Shown: positions 36,589 through 45,588 of the stretch, piece after piece
Numbering within the stretch: position 1 is the stretch's first letter
Layout of the letters: each line of letters opens with the position of its first letter
Assembly: GCF_051132615.1 (NCBI RefSeq)
Contig: NZ_CP152375.1
Coordinates: forward strand, 124,001 to 188,000
Direction: 5' to 3'
Length of the DNA: 64,000 nucleotides
Origin: G051132615 sp051132615
Lineage (GTDB): Bacteria > Pseudomonadota > Gammaproteobacteria > Burkholderiales > Neisseriaceae
Notes under the pieces: generated by a model
Told to the model about the DNA's origin: nothing
What the model saw: only the letters and a program-made list of their open reading frames with translations
Database searches by the model: none
Translations under genes and position numbers: made by a program

Positions 36589-37515
36589 ATGAACAAACAC
36601 ATCATTTTAGCGAACCCACGTGGTTTTTGTGCAGGTGTTGACCGAGCAATCAGTATTGTTGAAAGAGCATTAGAAAATTATGGTGCCCCCATTTATGTGC
36701 GCCATGAAGTTGTCCATAATAAATATGTTGTGGATAATTTAAGGGCAAAAGGTGCTATTTTCATAGAAGAACTAAACGAAGTACCAGAAGGGGCAACTTT
36801 GATTTATTCTGCCCATGGTGTTTCACTGGCCATACAAGAAGAAGCCAAACGCCGAGGGTTTAGAATTTTCGATGCAACCTGCCCTTTAGTGACAAAAGTA
36901 CACAGTGAAATTAAACGTCTACATGATAGTGGTTTCACCATTATCATGATTGGCCACAAAGGTCACCCTGAGGTAGAGGGAACCATGGGTCAAGTAGACA
37001 GCAAAGTTTATCTGGTAGAGACAGAAAATGATATTCCAAATCTACCTGTTCACCCACAAGAAAAACTGGCTTATGTTAGTCAAACAACATTATCTGTAGA
37101 TGAAACCAGTAGTATTATTGCTGCATTAAAAAAACACTTCCCTAATATAGAAGGCCCGAAAAAAGACGATATTTGCTATGCCACACAAAATCGCCAAGAC
37201 GCTGTAAAAAAACTGGCACAAAGTTGTGATATCGTGATTGTCGTTGGCTCGCCCAATAGTTCGAATAGCAATCGTTTACGAGAAGTAGCAGCCCAACGTG
37301 GAATCGATGCCTATATGGTTGATAATGCCTCTTTATTAGAAGAAAAATGGTTTGAAAATAAAAATAAAGTCGGTGTCACAGCAGGTGCTTCTGCGCCAGA
37401 AATACTGGTACAGGAAGTCATCAAAACCATAGAAGCAATGGGACACAATGATATACAAGAATTAGCAGGAGAAGAAGAAAATATAGCCTTTGTTTTACCA
37501 AAAGAATTGCGTTAA
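36589..37515 (+). CDS. ispH: 4-hydroxy-3-methylbut-2-enyl diphosphate reductase
   Basis: IspH/LytB of 308 residues, the last enzyme of the MEP isoprenoid pathway. The three cysteines for the 4Fe-4S cluster are in G-F-C-A-G-V, D-A-T-C-P-L and D-D-I-C-Y-A-T. The substrate segments H-E-V-V-H-N and S-A-H-G-V-S are present. It ends the ribF cluster; a bidirectional terminator separates it from the RTX gene. Confidence 0.98.
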   Translation: MNKHIILANPRGFCAGVDRAISIVERALENYGAPIYVRHEVVHNKYVVDNLRAKGAIFIEELNEVPEGATLIYSAHGVSLAIQEEAKRRGFRIFDATCPLVTKVHSEIKRLHDSGFTIIMIGHKGHPEVEGTMGQVDSKVYLVETENDIPNLPVHPQEKLAYVSQTTLSVDETSSIIAALKKHFPNIEGPKKDDICYATQNRQDAVKKLAQSCDIVIVVGSPNSSNSNRLREVAAQRGIDAYMVDNASLLEEKWFENKNKVGVTAGASAPEILVQEVIKTIEAMGHNDIQELAGEEENIAFVLPKELR

Positions 37516-37587
37516 GCATTGCACTTACGCCATAAAAATATGAGGTAGTTTTACCTTCTTACATACATAGAAATAAAAGAAACATCG

Positions 37588-37619
37588 AAAAAGCCCATAC
37601 AACTTTGTATGGGCTTTTA
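37588..37619. terminator. Bidirectional terminator between ispH and the RTX gene
   Basis: 14-bp perfect arms AAAAGCCCATACAA (37589-37602) and TTGTATGGGCTTTT (37605-37618) with a 2-base loop. It serves both convergent transcripts and marks the 3' end of the long type I secretion operon. Confidence 0.85.
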
Positions 37620-37631
37620 AAATGACAAAAA

Positions 37632-40600
37632 TTACACCACGCTAGAAACCAACATCGTTGTCGTAGGATCATTTGCCTGCGGCAACAATGTACTTTCTCC
37701 TCCTACTGGAGCAAAACCAGCCATGGCTTGAACTAAATTATCTACTTGCCTATTAATGTCTACTTCGGCAGTTGAATAAATGTTTGTATTCATTACAAAA
37801 GGCATTATCGGACCAATAGGATCAACATCTGGACCAGTGATTTTTGGAGGCAATTCAGGCTCTAGTATTGTTCCCCCTCCAGATGAAGCCATGGACAACT
37901 TAAATAGTGTCTCCTTCGATACACTTAACCCACTCGGATCTGTAGCTGTAATGACTATATTCCACTCACCAAAAATGACTGTGGAAGTTCGATCTATATT
38001 TAAGCTTAAATCTGATGGATCAAATTTAATGAAAGAAGGCAAGGCTTTTCCATCCGCTAATGTCACTGTATAGGTTAATACATCTGAATCTCGATCAATA
38101 AATTCTCCTTTTTGAAGCAGCGCATATTTATTATCAATACCAATAATTAAGGAACCTTCAATCAAGGGGTCAATCTGCCCAACAAATTCTGGTGCATTAT
38201 TTATATTCAGCACTTCTAAAGATAAATCGTGTGAAGCAGATAAGCCACTAGGATCTGTTGCAATCACTTTGAATTGCAATGAACCTACTGCCAAATTATC
38301 TGGCGTACCTGATAAAGTTCGGGTGTGAACATCAAACTTAAGCCAACTGGGTAAGGTAGAGCCATCGGCTAAAGTAACCCTATAACTTAACACATCACCA
38401 TCTATATCCTTAAATGCATCTATTGGAATCACATATTGCCATAAGTCATTTTTATACACCTGTTGCGCATCTAATACGCCAATTGCTTCAGGAGAAGAAT
38501 TACTTTGGAAGCCTGGATAGCCAAAAATTTCAGTCAATTTTTTACTGCTTCCATCAGTAAAATGTAGACTAAAAATTTCGTCCAAAATATCCATCTCATC
38601 CATCCACTCATACCGAGTAGTCAAATGTAATGTAATTTCCCCACCTCCAGCTATACTTAAACGCACCCAGCTAAAAGGACCTTCATCCAGCAACTGTGCT
38701 TGAATCATATCTGCTGTAATGCCCTCTCCAAAATGAATTTCTGTTAAATCATGAATAATACCTGCAGAATAATAACTTGTATCATGATGAATATGATCTA
38801 TACCGTCTCCTAGATCGTATAAAACCTTATTTTTACCTTGTTGCATTAAGGATTCTTCAGAAAGATAAAAAATAATGCTGTCTTCGCCCTTTCCACCTTT
38901 ACATGTTGTATTACTCAGTACTTGAATACGATCATCACCATCTTTTCCATCTACATAGGGCACTTTTACCTGCAAGCCTCCCCAACCACCTAAAATAATG
39001 TCATCATTCCCATTGGTACCATAAAGTTTATTAAAGTCTATACCTTGAAGTTTCATTTCTTCATCTAAACGTTCCCAAACTGTTCCATCAGCAAAAATGA
39101 TTTTTGCATGATTAGGCACGAATGAAATACTATCAGAACCGATTTGTATAATATTGGATATAAATTCCCGATCAAATTGAATCATATCAGGAGTAATCCC
39201 CTCTCCTAATTTAATTTGAATGGGAATATCCTCAGTAATAAGATAATCTGAAGAAAAAAGATCGTGGCCATCTCCAAGATTAAAATGAATTGTGCTCTCA
39301 CCTGTTATCTTGTAAGTGTCATTACCTTTTCCACCAATCAATACCCCCTTACCAAACAGATAATCATCTCCTTCTCCTCCATCAAAAGTATAAGAACCAT
39401 CACCACTATGGCTTAAATAGTCATTGCCTGCTCCACCTATAATATAGTGATTCCATACTGTCGAATGATCGTATGAATGAATATTATCATCATTGTTCGT
39501 ACCATAAGAATAAATCGTCAAAGCCATTTGACGAATATCATCCCAGACTGTTCCATCAGCAAATTCAATTCGACTCATTATTTCATGAACAATACCTTCT
39601 GAAAAATAATCATTAATCTTTAACTGATCACTCTTGCCGATTTTGATAATCAAATCATCATCAGACTGTATAAAAGTCAACATTGATGCAATAATGCCTT
39701 CACCAAAACGGATGGTATTTTTCCCCTGTGTAGATATTGGTTCACCTGTACTTGGATGAACAGCTTGAACAAAAAATACTGAGTCCGACCCACTCCCTGT
39801 TCCAAAGTGAATTGTTGTAGAAGAATCAATCGCTAAGATAATATCTTGGTTCCCTGATTGAGTATAAACTTCTCCATTCTCAACTGAAGTTCTGGCCATA
39901 AAATATTGAGCATCAAATTTAGCGCCCAATAAATTAAATGATTCAAAATAGCGTACATCATTAAAAATGACAGTACCATTAGGTGTATGTAGTTCATAAC
40001 CTCTATCTGTCAATTTAAAACTGACCGAATCTAAGGTAGCATTAATAGTGACTTGATTATATAGATCAGTTTCTGTCACAAAAACTGTATTATTATTAGC
40101 TAAATCAATAAAATAGCCATCCTGTCCTAAACCACCGTAAAGTTGGTCATTTCCACCATAAGAATAGAGCCTATCATTACCTTCTCCTCCATAAAGTTGG
40201 TCATTTCCACCATTATTATCTAAAGTGGATACGATAATAGTTTCTCCGTGTATATTCGTATATACATTGATATTATCGCCATATAACACATCATCACCAG
40301 TACCGCCATATAGAATATCGTCGCCAGCATTGCCCACAAGAATGTCATTTCCATCGCCGCCATCTAAATAATCATTGCCTGCTATTATATTAAATTCAGA
40401 ATGGCTTCCAAATACATCACCAAACAATTGATCATTACCTGCTCCACCAAACAAGCGATCGCTGCCACCTCCTCCTATTAATATATCATTCCCATTACCA
40501 CCATCTAAATAATCATTACCATCGCTTTCATCATACTTACCATCACCAGATAAAACATCATCACCCTCTCCACCTTTTATATAATCGTCACCTTCTTCAC

Positions 40601-43600
40601 CCCAAAGTAAATCATCACCTTCTCCACCATCTAAATAATCATTACCGTGGTCACCAAAAATGACATCATCTCCTAAACCGCCGTATATAGAATCTTGACC
40701 TCGTCCACCAAAGCCCCAGTCATTACCTGCACCAAGATAAATAGTGTTATGACCATGTGCGGCATCAACCGTTTTACCTGACAACAATTTATGTACAACA
40801 CTATATACGCTCCAAATCCCTGAACCTGTTACTTTTCGTTCTAATTCCCATAAGGGTGCATAACCGTCTGACGTACTCATGCTAACATTATCAATATAGT
40901 AGTTACCCACTATCAGAGTATCGTCCCCATCACCAGCATAAACAATATTATTACCACTACCTGTAATGATAAAATCATTTTGATCAGAGCCAACAAATAG
41001 GTCATCTCCACCATTACCGACCAGTAAATCCCCACGACCTTTTGCTGTCCCAGTTTCACCCTCGATCCAATCAGTGGTAATTTCAGTCATTTCTTGATCA
41101 GCATATAATTTGTCACTTGTATTGCCACTAATCAATGCATCAGAACCTGAACCACCAATCAGTTTGCTGGTAGTATTTTTATCTCCTAGTTTTTCTGCTT
41201 GGTTAATGTCAACATTAGCATAAATTACATCATGCCCATTGCCACCATTTAAATAAGCGTTCTTGCCAAAGGACGATAACGCATCATTTCCTTCTTCTCC
41301 AAACAAATGGTTATTGTCGCCATAGGAGATTAAATAATCGTTATCTTGCCCCCCCCATGCCGTGCTTCCATTGGTCCAAACATAAATTTTATCGTTACCT
41401 TCTCCACCATAAATAAGGTCAGAACCTCCGTGTTTACTGGTAATCGTATCATCCCCGCCTAAGCCTGAAATAAAATCATTCTGGTCTGTATCAAATAACA
41501 CATCATTTTTATTGATTTCAGCTTTATCAATCACAAGTACATTACCCCATTGATCTTTTTGTACTTGAACCCCAGCTTTATTTGGGTCAGCATCCCAGTA
41601 TTGTTTATCACCAATAATAGTCGTACTGGTTTCTATTGGTTTTGGTTCATCAGGTTTGACTAAATCTGGAATAAAAATCCCCATTTTTCCATCATTATGA
41701 AAATCTTTTATTATGATGTAATCTACAGGCGTATCTTTTTGCCATAACTTTAAATCTACTTGACCATTCACATAGGTGTAAATTTGCATTTGATAGTCTT
41801 CATAACTATAGATATTGCCTGAAAGTTTCCATAATTTTTCATCATAAAACTCAATCTGCTTACCTATATAGGTAATTCGGCCTATATGATCTGAGTCATA
41901 AATAACCTTCTGCCCCTTACCAACTATATAATTATCTGACCCTGTACCACCTTCTAAATAATCGTCACCATCTTTTGCATCAAGCCTATCATTACCTGCT
42001 CCACCATATAAGCGATCTGAACTATTAGAGCCTTTTATTTCATCATCGCCTTTACCACCAAATACAATTTGATGATCATCTAAACTCAAACCATTACCAT
42101 CAATTCCCAAATGTAGGTCTTGTGAACCTTGATGTTGAATAGTTTTATCGATAAAATCCCAATTCCCATCAACTTTATCTGTTACCAAATCTCTACTATA
42201 ATCAAGTCCTGTACGCTCATATTCAAGCTTCCATAACAACATTTTTGCTCTATCTGTTATATATTCTAAAGTCATTTCCCCATCAAGAATGCCATCTATG
42301 TTATGTTTATCGTATTCAATTCCAGTTACAACAAAAGGATTAAAATGTAACAAAGCATAACGCCATGCCATACGAGTTTGTCTGTCTGAGCTTAGTGCTC
42401 CATCAATTATTTTTTGAATGTTATCAAAAGAAAAGTCTTTTTCTATATGCCAGAAGTTACCCTTCTTCATTTCATCAAATACTTCTGCTGCAATAAAATC
42501 TGTACCTGCTACTGCATTCCAAAAACGGTCAAGAATATCTCGACGTCCGTTTTCATCATTATCTTCTAGTGAATGATATAGATCTAAAGCGATATCTTCT
42601 CCAAAAATACTTGAGACAACACCAACGACCAATAATAAAGGAATGGTTACTGTAGCTGAAAGAGTAATACCTGCTGCAGCTAAAGCGGCTAAAGCTGCGC
42701 TTGTTATAGCCACACCAGCAGCACCAGCTATGGCACTACCTGTTGCACTTGAGGCCCACTCAGCCATGATTTCATCCGCTTTTGCTTGATCCCCCGCATC
42801 AATAGCTGCTTGTGCCTCATTTGCATAAATGAAAACGGCAAATAATGTACCTGCTGTCCCTAAAGGTTTTAATACTTTAAGCAGTTTGCTCAATTTAGGT
42901 TGATTATTTGAATACTTAAGCAGCTTTGCGGCACCCTCTTCTGTTTGTTTGGCTTGATTGAGTCCATCTATATCAAGAAAAGATTGAGTATTCTTACCTA
43001 CCCCAATATTACTTATCACCGCATTGCCCGTTGCTTCAACTATGATGTTATGTAATGCTGTATTAAAATCCAACTTAGCCAACTCTTTAATCGGTATTCC
43101 TTCAATAGTTAGATTATCGTTTACTCTTTTTAACAGAGCAGGTAATTCTGTTTGAGCAAAAATATTGGCGGTATTAATATCAGGAGGACATAAAAAACGA
43201 ATCTTACTATTATTAGGTATCTCTTCTACGAATTTTCTAGACGCAATATCCCAAAAACTATTTGTATTGACTCGATTACCAAATTCATCTTTTCCATCTA
43301 CAAGAAAACTTATTCTATTATCAAGTTGAGCCTTTTGTTCGAGAGTTAAATTGATATTTTCAATATTCGAATCACCAAATAATTCTTGTTTAATTGTTCG
43401 CTCAAGTGATGTCTTAAAAACTTTATCAACCAACAGATAGCCAATATCACAATCACGAATATTATTTGTTGTCGTAGCAAGCTCATCAACAACATCTAAG
43501 ATATTCGAACCATCTGGCAATGTTCCTCTACTATAAAATAAATATGTATCGCCTTTACTAAGGTCTGCTGGAATACTGCCTGTTACACGGTTAAATAGTG

Positions 43601-43712
43601 TAGTTAAATCATCAAGTGAATACGTATGGGTACGCACTAAATTTCTAACTGTTCTTTCATCTAATATTTCTGCTAAATCTTCAGGTAGCTTATCAAATTT
43701 AAAATCACTCAT
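37632..43712 (-). CDS. Giant RTX protein, candidate type I secreted toxin
   Basis: 2026 residues from the ATG at 43712, which shares one base with the upstream small gene (TGATG). Residues 1-280 match nothing I know. Two hydrophobic stretches (about 284-302 and 323-372, rich in Gly/Ala with G-A-A-G-V) could insert in a membrane. RTX GGxGxDxUx repeats occur at about 550-600, 745-835, 990-1195 and 1400-1470, and haemolysin-related blocks ending F-A-D-G-T-V-W lie near 1390 and 1540. Two Ig-like He_PIG domains follow at about 1735-1940. The C-terminal Q-V-D-N-L-V-Q-A-M-A-G-F-A-P and an aliphatic end fit a type I secretion signal. The hlyB, hlyD and tolC genes upstream supply the exporter. Toxin activity is inferred. 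A G8 coding run lies at 41349-41356. Confidence 0.85.
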   Translation of the reverse strand: MSDFKFDKLPEDLAEILDERTVRNLVRTHTYSLDDLTTLFNRVTGSIPADLSKGDTYLFYSRGTLPDGSNILDVVDELATTTNNIRDCDIGYLLVDKVFKTSLERTIKQELFGDSNIENINLTLEQKAQLDNRISFLVDGKDEFGNRVNTNSFWDIASRKFVEEIPNNSKIRFLCPPDINTANIFAQTELPALLKRVNDNLTIEGIPIKELAKLDFNTALHNIIVEATGNAVISNIGVGKNTQSFLDIDGLNQAKQTEEGAAKLLKYSNNQPKLSKLLKVLKPLGTAGTLFAVFIYANEAQAAIDAGDQAKADEIMAEWASSATGSAIAGAAGVAITSAALAALAAAGITLSATVTIPLLLVVGVVSSIFGEDIALDLYHSLEDNDENGRRDILDRFWNAVAGTDFIAAEVFDEMKKGNFWHIEKDFSFDNIQKIIDGALSSDRQTRMAWRYALLHFNPFVVTGIEYDKHNIDGILDGEMTLEYITDRAKMLLWKLEYERTGLDYSRDLVTDKVDGNWDFIDKTIQHQGSQDLHLGIDGNGLSLDDHQIVFGGKGDDEIKGSNSSDRLYGGAGNDRLDAKDGDDYLEGGTGSDNYIVGKGQKVIYDSDHIGRITYIGKQIEFYDEKLWKLSGNIYSYEDYQMQIYTYVNGQVDLKLWQKDTPVDYIIIKDFHNDGKMGIFIPDLVKPDEPKPIETSTTIIGDKQYWDADPNKAGVQVQKDQWGNVLVIDKAEINKNDVLFDTDQNDFISGLGGDDTITSKHGGSDLIYGGEGNDKIYVWTNGSTAWGGQDNDYLISYGDNNHLFGEEGNDALSSFGKNAYLNGGNGHDVIYANVDINQAEKLGDKNTTSKLIGGSGSDALISGNTSDKLYADQEMTEITTDWIEGETGTAKGRGDLLVGNGGDDLFVGSDQNDFIITGSGNNIVYAGDGDDTLIVGNYYIDNVSMSTSDGYAPLWELERKVTGSGIWSVYSVVHKLLSGKTVDAAHGHNTIYLGAGNDWGFGGRGQDSIYGGLGDDVIFGDHGNDYLDGGEGDDLLWGEEGDDYIKGGEGDDVLSGDGKYDESDGNDYLDGGNGNDILIGGGGSDRLFGGAGNDQLFGDVFGSHSEFNIIAGNDYLDGGDGNDILVGNAGDDILYGGTGDDVLYGDNINVYTNIHGETIIVSTLDNNGGNDQLYGGEGNDRLYSYGGNDQLYGGLGQDGYFIDLANNNTVFVTETDLYNQVTINATLDSVSFKLTDRGYELHTPNGTVIFNDVRYFESFNLLGAKFDAQYFMARTSVENGEVYTQSGNQDIILAIDSSTTIHFGTGSGSDSVFFVQAVHPSTGEPISTQGKNTIRFGEGIIASMLTFIQSDDDLIIKIGKSDQLKINDYFSEGIVHEIMSRIEFADGTVWDDIRQMALTIYSYGTNNDDNIHSYDHSTVWNHYIIGGAGNDYLSHSGDGSYTFDGGEGDDYLFGKGVLIGGKGNDTYKITGESTIHFNLGDGHDLFSSDYLITEDIPIQIKLGEGITPDMIQFDREFISNIIQIGSDSISFVPNHAKIIFADGTVWERLDEEMKLQGIDFNKLYGTNGNDDIILGGWGGLQVKVPYVDGKDGDDRIQVLSNTTCKGGKGEDSIIFYLSEESLMQQGKNKVLYDLGDGIDHIHHDTSYYSAGIIHDLTEIHFGEGITADMIQAQLLDEGPFSWVRLSIAGGGEITLHLTTRYEWMDEMDILDEIFSLHFTDGSSKKLTEIFGYPGFQSNSSPEAIGVLDAQQVYKNDLWQYVIPIDAFKDIDGDVLSYRVTLADGSTLPSWLKFDVHTRTLSGTPDNLAVGSLQFKVIATDPSGLSASHDLSLEVLNINNAPEFVGQIDPLIEGSLIIGIDNKYALLQKGEFIDRDSDVLTYTVTLADGKALPSFIKFDPSDLSLNIDRTSTVIFGEWNIVITATDPSGLSVSKETLFKLSMASSGGGTILEPELPPKITGPDVDPIGPIMPFVMNTNIYSTAEVDINRQVDNLVQAMAGFAPVGGESTLLPQANDPTTTMLVSSVV

Positions 43713-44131
43713 CAAAACGCCTCTTTTTGTTCTAGTTTGATTTCAAACTGAGCAGTGTATTTTCTTTCATCACAACGATCATGTATGGCAAAAGCTTTTC
43801 TTAAAAATTCCTTAAACTCTTCTAATTTAGCCTCTTCTGGAACCTCTCTTAAAAAAAGAATACCACTAAATCCCTCTTTCATTACTTCATAAGCTTTACC
43901 ATAAAAATAAAAATAAAAATACTGATCCCTTTCAAATTCAAAGGCATTTTTACTTACATAAAGCAAATAAAAACCTGACTGATAATCTATTACCCAATCA
44001 TGCGCGAAATTTGATCTAGTGTAATATTCCAAATTTTTTTTCAATAGCGCATATTTTTTTTCATCATACTGTACATCTCTTAAAATTTTCTGTTGATCTT
44101 CTTTTGTCAACTCTTCCTCAACAAATGCCAT
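43712..44131 (-). CDS. Small B-type protein coupled to the RTX gene, candidate immunity protein (B1)
   Basis: 139 residues from the ATG at 44131, which has AGGAGG upstream; a longer frame to 44179 reads through the intergenic repeat. It begins M-A-F-V-E-E-E-L-T-K-E-D and carries a core W-V-I-D...G-F-Y-L-L-Y-V...Y-F-Y-F-Y-F-Y-G, acidic and without signal peptide or membrane helix, so cytoplasmic. Its stop overlaps the RTX start (TGATG), so the two are translationally coupled. It is not an HlyC acyltransferase by length or motif. Immunity protein or dedicated chaperone are both possible. I know no named family for it. Confidence 0.7.
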   Translation of the reverse strand: MAFVEEELTKEDQQKILRDVQYDEKKYALLKKNLEYYTRSNFAHDWVIDYQSGFYLLYVSKNAFEFERDQYFYFYFYGKAYEVMKEGFSGILFLREVPEEAKLEEFKEFLRKAFAIHDRCDERKYTAQFEIKLEQKEAF

Positions 44132-44176
44132 TTTTTCTCCTCCTATTTGGTGAATAATTTGGATTAGGTTAAAAAG

Positions 44177-44219
44177 CAATAAATCAATATATTTAGACTC
44201 AAACTATATTCATTTATTG
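44177..44219. repeat. 43-base inverted repeat, copy 1
   Basis: Arms CAATAAAT (44177-44184) and ATTTATTG (44212-44219) enclose inner arms AATATA and TATATT, with one C-C mismatch. Outer A and T runs extend the stem. Five copies at the same 43-base size separate the units of the small-gene array. The copy and its flanks are nearly identical to copy 5. Confidence 0.85.
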
Positions 44220-44267
44220 ATTTTTTAATTTAATCATTTTTGACATAATTTAAATACGGAAACGTTG

Positions 44268-44714
44268 CTATACCTCTGTGAAATCAAAATTAATTTCACA
44301 ACCTGTCGCTTCTGAAAAAATACCGCCTCCTGCATAAGCAACAAAGGCATCCTTTATACCCTGAAATATTTCTTCTTTTTGAGGAGATAATTCATAAGGA
44401 ATATTAATTTCTAATATCTTTAAGTCATATGTTAGAAATTCTCCAATCCCCCCCCCTTTAATATTACTCTCCATTGTCTTAAGAGACATTAAAGCCCCTT
44501 TCCAGTAAAAATCCCAAAATATTTCTCCTGTATATCCTCCATCTGGTGCAGTGTGATCATTAACTGTATAAAATTTTCTCAACCATATATCTTTTTCCCT
44601 ATTGATTGCCCATTGTCTCGCTGGGTTTCCTACCCCATTCCATCTTTTATTGATTATATCAAAATCATATTTTTTAAAATATTCTGCTGGTATATATTCA
44701 TTGACAAATGCCAT
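44268..44714 (-). CDS. Small A-type protein, candidate immunity protein (A1)
   Basis: 148 residues beginning M-A-F-V-N-E-Y-I-P-A-E, with an AGGAG site. The core W-A-I-N-R-E-K-D-I-W-L-R and F-W-D-F-Y-W-K-G corresponds in position to the core of the B-type proteins, so A and B look like branches of one family. It is acidic and cytoplasmic by sequence. It is nearly identical to A2 at 45589. The coding strand has a run of nine G at 44448-44456 (K-G-G-G-I), in frame at present. No function is known to me. Confidence 0.65.
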   Translation of the reverse strand: MAFVNEYIPAEYFKKYDFDIINKRWNGVGNPARQWAINREKDIWLRKFYTVNDHTAPDGGYTGEIFWDFYWKGALMSLKTMESNIKGGGIGEFLTYDLKILEINIPYELSPQKEEIFQGIKDAFVAYAGGGIFSEATGCEINFDFTEV

Positions 44715-44761
44715 GTTGTTTTTTCTCCTATTTAGTTAATACTATCGGCTACATTAAAAAT

Positions 44762-44804
44762 CAATAAATCAATATATTTAAGCTTAAATCATATTCATTT
44801 ATTG
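44762..44804. repeat. 43-base inverted repeat, copy 2
   Basis: Same outer arms CAATAAAT and ATTTATTG at 44762-44769 and 44797-44804. The centre differs from the other copies and is itself palindromic (TTTAAGCTTAAA), so the loop varies while the arms are kept. The stop codon of the 43-residue ORF lies within it. Confidence 0.85.
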
Positions 44805-44926
44805 CTTTTTAATGTTGTTGTTCCTTTGGCATCAACATCCAATAATTCAATTAATTCACATAATTCTTTTTCTGTTGTAATTGTATCTAATAATTTAAAG
44901 ACTTCTGTTGCTGTAAAATAGCTCAT
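44795..44926 (-). CDS. 43-residue ORF, probable 5' remnant of another toxin gene
   Basis: Short ORF with a good AAGGGG ribosome site, starting M-S-Y-F-T-A-T-E-V-F-K-L-L-D and ending inside inverted repeat 2. The stretch E-L-C-E-L-I-E-L-L-D-V-D-A-K-G-T-T-T-L resembles the L-T-T-L-F...D-L-S-K-G-D-T-Y-L region of the large RTX protein (about residues 37-58). I therefore read it as the truncated beginning of a different member of the same toxin family, associated with A3, 21 bases upstream. The similarity is weak, and an independent small protein is possible. Confidence 0.4.
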   Translation of the reverse strand: MSYFTATEVFKLLDTITTEKELCELIELLDVDAKGTTTLKSNK

Positions 44927-44947
44927 AATCTTTTATCCCCTTAATAA

Positions 44948-45451
44948 TTAAATCTTAAATTCAATCTTTATCTCTTTAATAATATTCTCATCTACTCCAG
45001 CTCTACCATATACTTGTAAAGCATATTTAATAAATTTAGTAACATTTTCTTCATTATATTTTTTGTTTTCGTTAAATTTTGTTAAATATTGAATGGAAAT
45101 CAACTCCCAAATTATTACAAATGGACTTTCATGAATTGTTTTTGAGCTAGAGGAAGATCGTTCAAGAGAAACTTTTGTATAATTACCTCTGTAATAAAAT
45201 ATAAAGACATAAATCCCTGTTGGCTCTGGTCTACCACTACGACTATATTTTGGATCTGGGCTATAAGTCATACCACAAGGTTTTAGCCACATATTATTTT
45301 CTCTATCAATACACCAATCATATTTAAGACCACGTTTTTGTCGTTCTTCTGCAGTTATTAACTCCCTAGAAATTTTTACCTCATTCATTACGTCATCCAA
45401 TTGATATTTTTGAATATCTTCTTCTGATATATATTCATTTACAAATGCCAT
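44948..45451 (-). CDS. Small A-type protein, divergent member (A3)
   Basis: 167 residues starting M-A-F-V-N-E-Y-I-S-E-E-D with AGGAGG upstream. The core is W-C-I-D-R-E-N-N-M-W-L-K followed by Y-V-F-I-F-Y-Y-R-G, which links the A-type and B-type proteins. Sequence between and after these motifs differs strongly from A1 and A2, including an S-S-S-S-S run. It is followed at 21 bases by the 43-residue ORF rather than by a TAATG overlap. Function unknown; the immunity role is inferred. Confidence 0.65.
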   Translation of the reverse strand: MAFVNEYISEEDIQKYQLDDVMNEVKISRELITAEERQKRGLKYDWCIDRENNMWLKPCGMTYSPDPKYSRSGRPEPTGIYVFIFYYRGNYTKVSLERSSSSSKTIHESPFVIIWELISIQYLTKFNENKKYNEENVTKFIKYALQVYGRAGVDENIIKEIKIEFKI

Positions 45452-45497
45452 GTTTTTTTCCTCCTATTTAATTGATACTTCATGCTATATATAAAAC

Positions 45498-45540
45498 CAA
45501 TAAATCAATATATTTAAACTCAAACTATATTCATTTATTG
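45498..45540. repeat. 43-base inverted repeat, copy 3
   Basis: Arms CAATAAAT (45498-45505) and ATTTATTG (45533-45540) with inner AATATA/TATATT arms; same size and spacing as copies 1, 4 and 5. It separates A2 from A3. Confidence 0.85.
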
Positions 45541-45588
45541 ATTTTTTAATTTAATCATTTTTGACATAATTTAAATACGGAAACGTTG

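Noticed and set aside
37780..38073. Plus-strand ORF of 97 residues opposite the RTX gene
   Set aside because: Antisense shadow of the Ig-like region, without a ribosome site or recognisable product. The same applies to other antisense ORFs over pepN, hlyD, hlyB and purB.
40100..41500. CRISPR-like or tandem DNA repeat in the RTX gene
   Set aside because: The periodicity comes from degenerate codons of the GGxGxDxUx calcium-binding repeats; there are no conserved direct repeats with spacers.
43712..44131. B1 as an HlyC-type RTX acyltransferase, because it lies directly upstream of the RTX gene
   Set aside because: It lacks the HlyC length and motifs, has several paralogues in a row, and the RTX protein does not look like a classical acylated haemolysin.
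43712..44179. Start of the B1 gene at 44179 (and B2 at 46699)
   Set aside because: The extension translates the boundary-repeat leader and has no ribosome site; the ATG at 44131 (46651) has AGGAGG and matches all paralogues.
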